This document shows, in pieces, positions 5,801 to 6,375 of a stretch of DNA of 6,375 nucleotides. The stretch spans positions 1 through 6,375 of the forward strand of contig JAHDCB010000095.1 of assembly GCA_020630035.1 (NCBI GenBank), read 5' to 3'. The notes beneath the pieces were generated by a model. It was not told the origin of the DNA. It ran no database searches and was given only the letters and a program-made list of their open reading frames with translations. The DNA is from Gammaproteobacteria bacterium (GTDB taxonomy: Bacteria > Pseudomonadota > Gammaproteobacteria > Chromatiales > Chromatiaceae). Position 1 is the stretch's first letter; each line of letters starts with the position of its first letter. Made by a program: the position numbers and the translations under genes.

Positions 5801-6375
5801 CGGGTACGCTCCAGCCAGCGGATACACGCTTGCCAGACACGCTGTGGCAGTTCTTTGTGCTCACTGTAGCCTTCCGGTACCTGTTCGCTGATCAGTTCGC
5901 CATCCGGATCAATGATGATCGCATCATTGCCGATCCACCAATCAATCTTATACGGCAGTGCGGTGCCACGGCGTCGCTTGATATGCTGATAGGTGCTCTG
6001 GGTATATTTTTGTCCGCAGCGGTTGATCAGGCTGGTCTTACCGGCACCTTCGGAGCCGATCACCATATACCACGGCAGGGCGTACAGATAATCCCGGCGC
6101 ATGATGTGCTGGCGCAGATCATTGAGGGTACGGTCAAATTGTTCATGCAGGGCACGCAGGATCGGCATGACCGGATCTTCCTGCTCGCGTTGCTGGCGTT
6201 TTTCTGCCGCCCGCAGACGGCCCAGCCGACGCCAGGCAGCGATGGCCAGTCCGGCCACCACCAGCAGGATGATTCCCAGCGTGATCAGCCAGCGGGTAGC
6301 GATCGGTGCCAGCGGGTAGGTATCGTAATACGGCAGTTCCGGGCCGTACACCCATAACACCACCAGCAGGACGAT
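2887..6375 (-). CDS. tssM: T6SS inner-membrane protein TssM (IcmF/VasK family), 5' end outside window
   Basis: TssM spans the inner membrane and, with TssJ and TssL, forms the T6SS membrane complex that anchors the baseplate. The window holds 1162 residues plus the stop. The frame stays open to the window edge, where a hydrophobic stretch (IVLLVVLWVYGP) looks like the end of the first membrane helix, so probably only a short N-terminal piece is missing. Numbering from the GTG at 6363: a second membrane helix near 25-44; a cytoplasmic NTPase-like domain with Walker A GSEGAGKTS (103-111), a D-x-x-G motif as DPDG (152-155) and SKMD (242-245); the family-typical RGLYYTSVYQQG and FAQNIYPESGLAG stretches near 350-410; a third helix near 423-441; then a long periplasmic part ending in a GPWSLFRLL segment (IcmF C-terminal domain) and NLPRTL. 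Length fits the family (about 1100-1300). The next gene is hcp, 276 bases on, with its own promoter. The GTG at 6363 is not the true start, since the membrane helix begins before it. Confidence 0.96.
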   Translation of the reverse strand: MVLLVVLWVYGPELPYYDTYPLAPIATRWLITLGIILLVVAGLAIAAWRRLGRLRAAEKRQQREQEDPVMPILRALHEQFDRTLNDLRQHIMRRDYLYALPWYMVIGSEGAGKTSLINRCGQKYTQSTYQHIKRRRGTALPYKIDWWIGNDAIIIDPDGELISEQVPEGYSEHKELPQRVWQACIRWLERTRSRRPLNGILLVIDLPGILTMSASDRKTYAGLLRSKLRDLIEQLSTRLPVYVILSKMDLLEGFEASFSHLSRAEREQSFGFTFSLNSLKDADRWQDEFDQGYGQLLDNLTDHTFEAIAKAPDQPTRQALFAFNRQFAGIRDTLHDFLADILESDRYATAALVRGLYYTSVYQQGIADNVYVQGAARNYDLPGRIAPAQAMQRAQTYFSKGLFAQNIYPESGLAGDNRRLLRRKQRLFALACLIACVIGTATIYGWHQHYQHNKHAADIVLEKARDFTRTTIADANGTLDTTGRNLLEPLDLMHAALANYGHYREKIPLLADMGLYQGHIIGPKLEKTYLDLLRTRYLPALATGVAEQIQTAAPGSNDKLAALRVYRIMESQEKREPQNKEIVGQWLSETWHQHYTGQARVQEALMNHLDYALDHVTADLPALRGVVITAQQDLSRIPISQRVYQGIVQRARTELPNRVDLRQTIGPAFDLIYQTRPDSDATTTDTDYDIPGFYTRQAFKGYFTQRNAAVIDLAAIDQWVLGERDTVVYSEADKTALTRKIRSHYVNDYLDTWKRALGQLHIADFVSIAHGVKILETLTGPATPLQRLIETVEEHSAIYPDLQLDISQAKSPAEQALLKDPDRLAAKRILGQFHSLNALLEKDEQGQTRYETLLQTLRANYDYLVGVQNAPDVGKAALKLARDRFKLQGADPIYALQRTAEGLPEPLATQMQKVASESWRVLLIKALQQLETKWDQDIYRFYRERLANRYPFNPNSPIDAALEDFETLFSPQGKLRTFYQKYLQVFLEDNLAALYNEDTEDYLVDTSVLQQLNKAWDIQDGFFDPRGSLSIPFSLEPLALSGRQRRSLIDIEGQRIAYNHGPTHSSELIWPNSLQRGASSRISLISNQGRSRTLRYTGPWSLFRLLNQASLNGANDNRLDISFQLGSGSMRYRLYAEKSNSPLLRQLFRGFNLPRTLLRSAR

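Noticed and set aside
1..6375. CRISPR arrays, tRNA or rRNA genes, insertion sequences, integrase or attachment sites
   Set aside because: I saw no regularly spaced long repeats, no tRNA-like cloverleaf, no transposase frame and no flanking inverted repeats with target duplications.

Overview
The window is the end of a type VI secretion system (T6SS) locus from a Gram-negative bacterium, most likely a gammaproteobacterium. The evidence is a Vibrio cholerae-like Hcp, a TssM/IcmF protein, an outer-membrane type lipoprotein signal and a sigma54-type promoter. I cannot name the species. All genes read on the minus strand, so gene order runs from high to low coordinates.

Layout in transcription order: (1) 6375-2887, tssM, lacking only its extreme N-terminus, which lies outside the window. 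(2) 2886-2611, a 276-base regulatory spacer. It holds three copies of a GC-flanked, T-rich dyad element, then a good -24/-12 (sigma54) promoter, then a leader hairpin and a strong ribosome binding site. (3) 2610-2092, hcp, followed at once by a strong stem-loop. (4) 2002-1809, remains of a small gene that I read as an internally deleted, frameshifted T6SS effector: an N-terminal piece with a TTG start, and a C-terminal piece carrying a GCIVI motif like that of L,D-transpeptidase (YkuD)-type proteins, in a different frame. (5) 1804-1247, an intact lipoprotein starting 4 bases after the remnant's stop, a plausible immunity protein. (6) 1222-788, a small single-pass membrane protein with a cysteine-rich periplasmic domain. 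(7) 780-4, a 258-residue protein without a signal peptide, with local resemblance to DUF4056 proteins, a candidate second effector.

Base composition changes sharply near position 2040. tssM and hcp are GC-rich (38 of 60 G+C in 2341-2400), while everything after the hcp stem-loop is AT-rich (19 of 60 in 1681-1740). This suggests a conserved T6SS core with exchangeable effector/immunity cargo added behind hcp.

Working model: TssM forms the inner-membrane part of the baseplate-membrane complex and Hcp forms the tube. Hcp has its own sigma54/enhancer-binding-protein promoter, and the cargo is probably co-transcribed with hcp at a level reduced by the stem-loop. The strongest novel points are the collapsed effector beside a retained lipoprotein, the enhancer-like repeats upstream of the sigma54 promoter, and the uncharacterised membrane protein/DUF4056-like pair.
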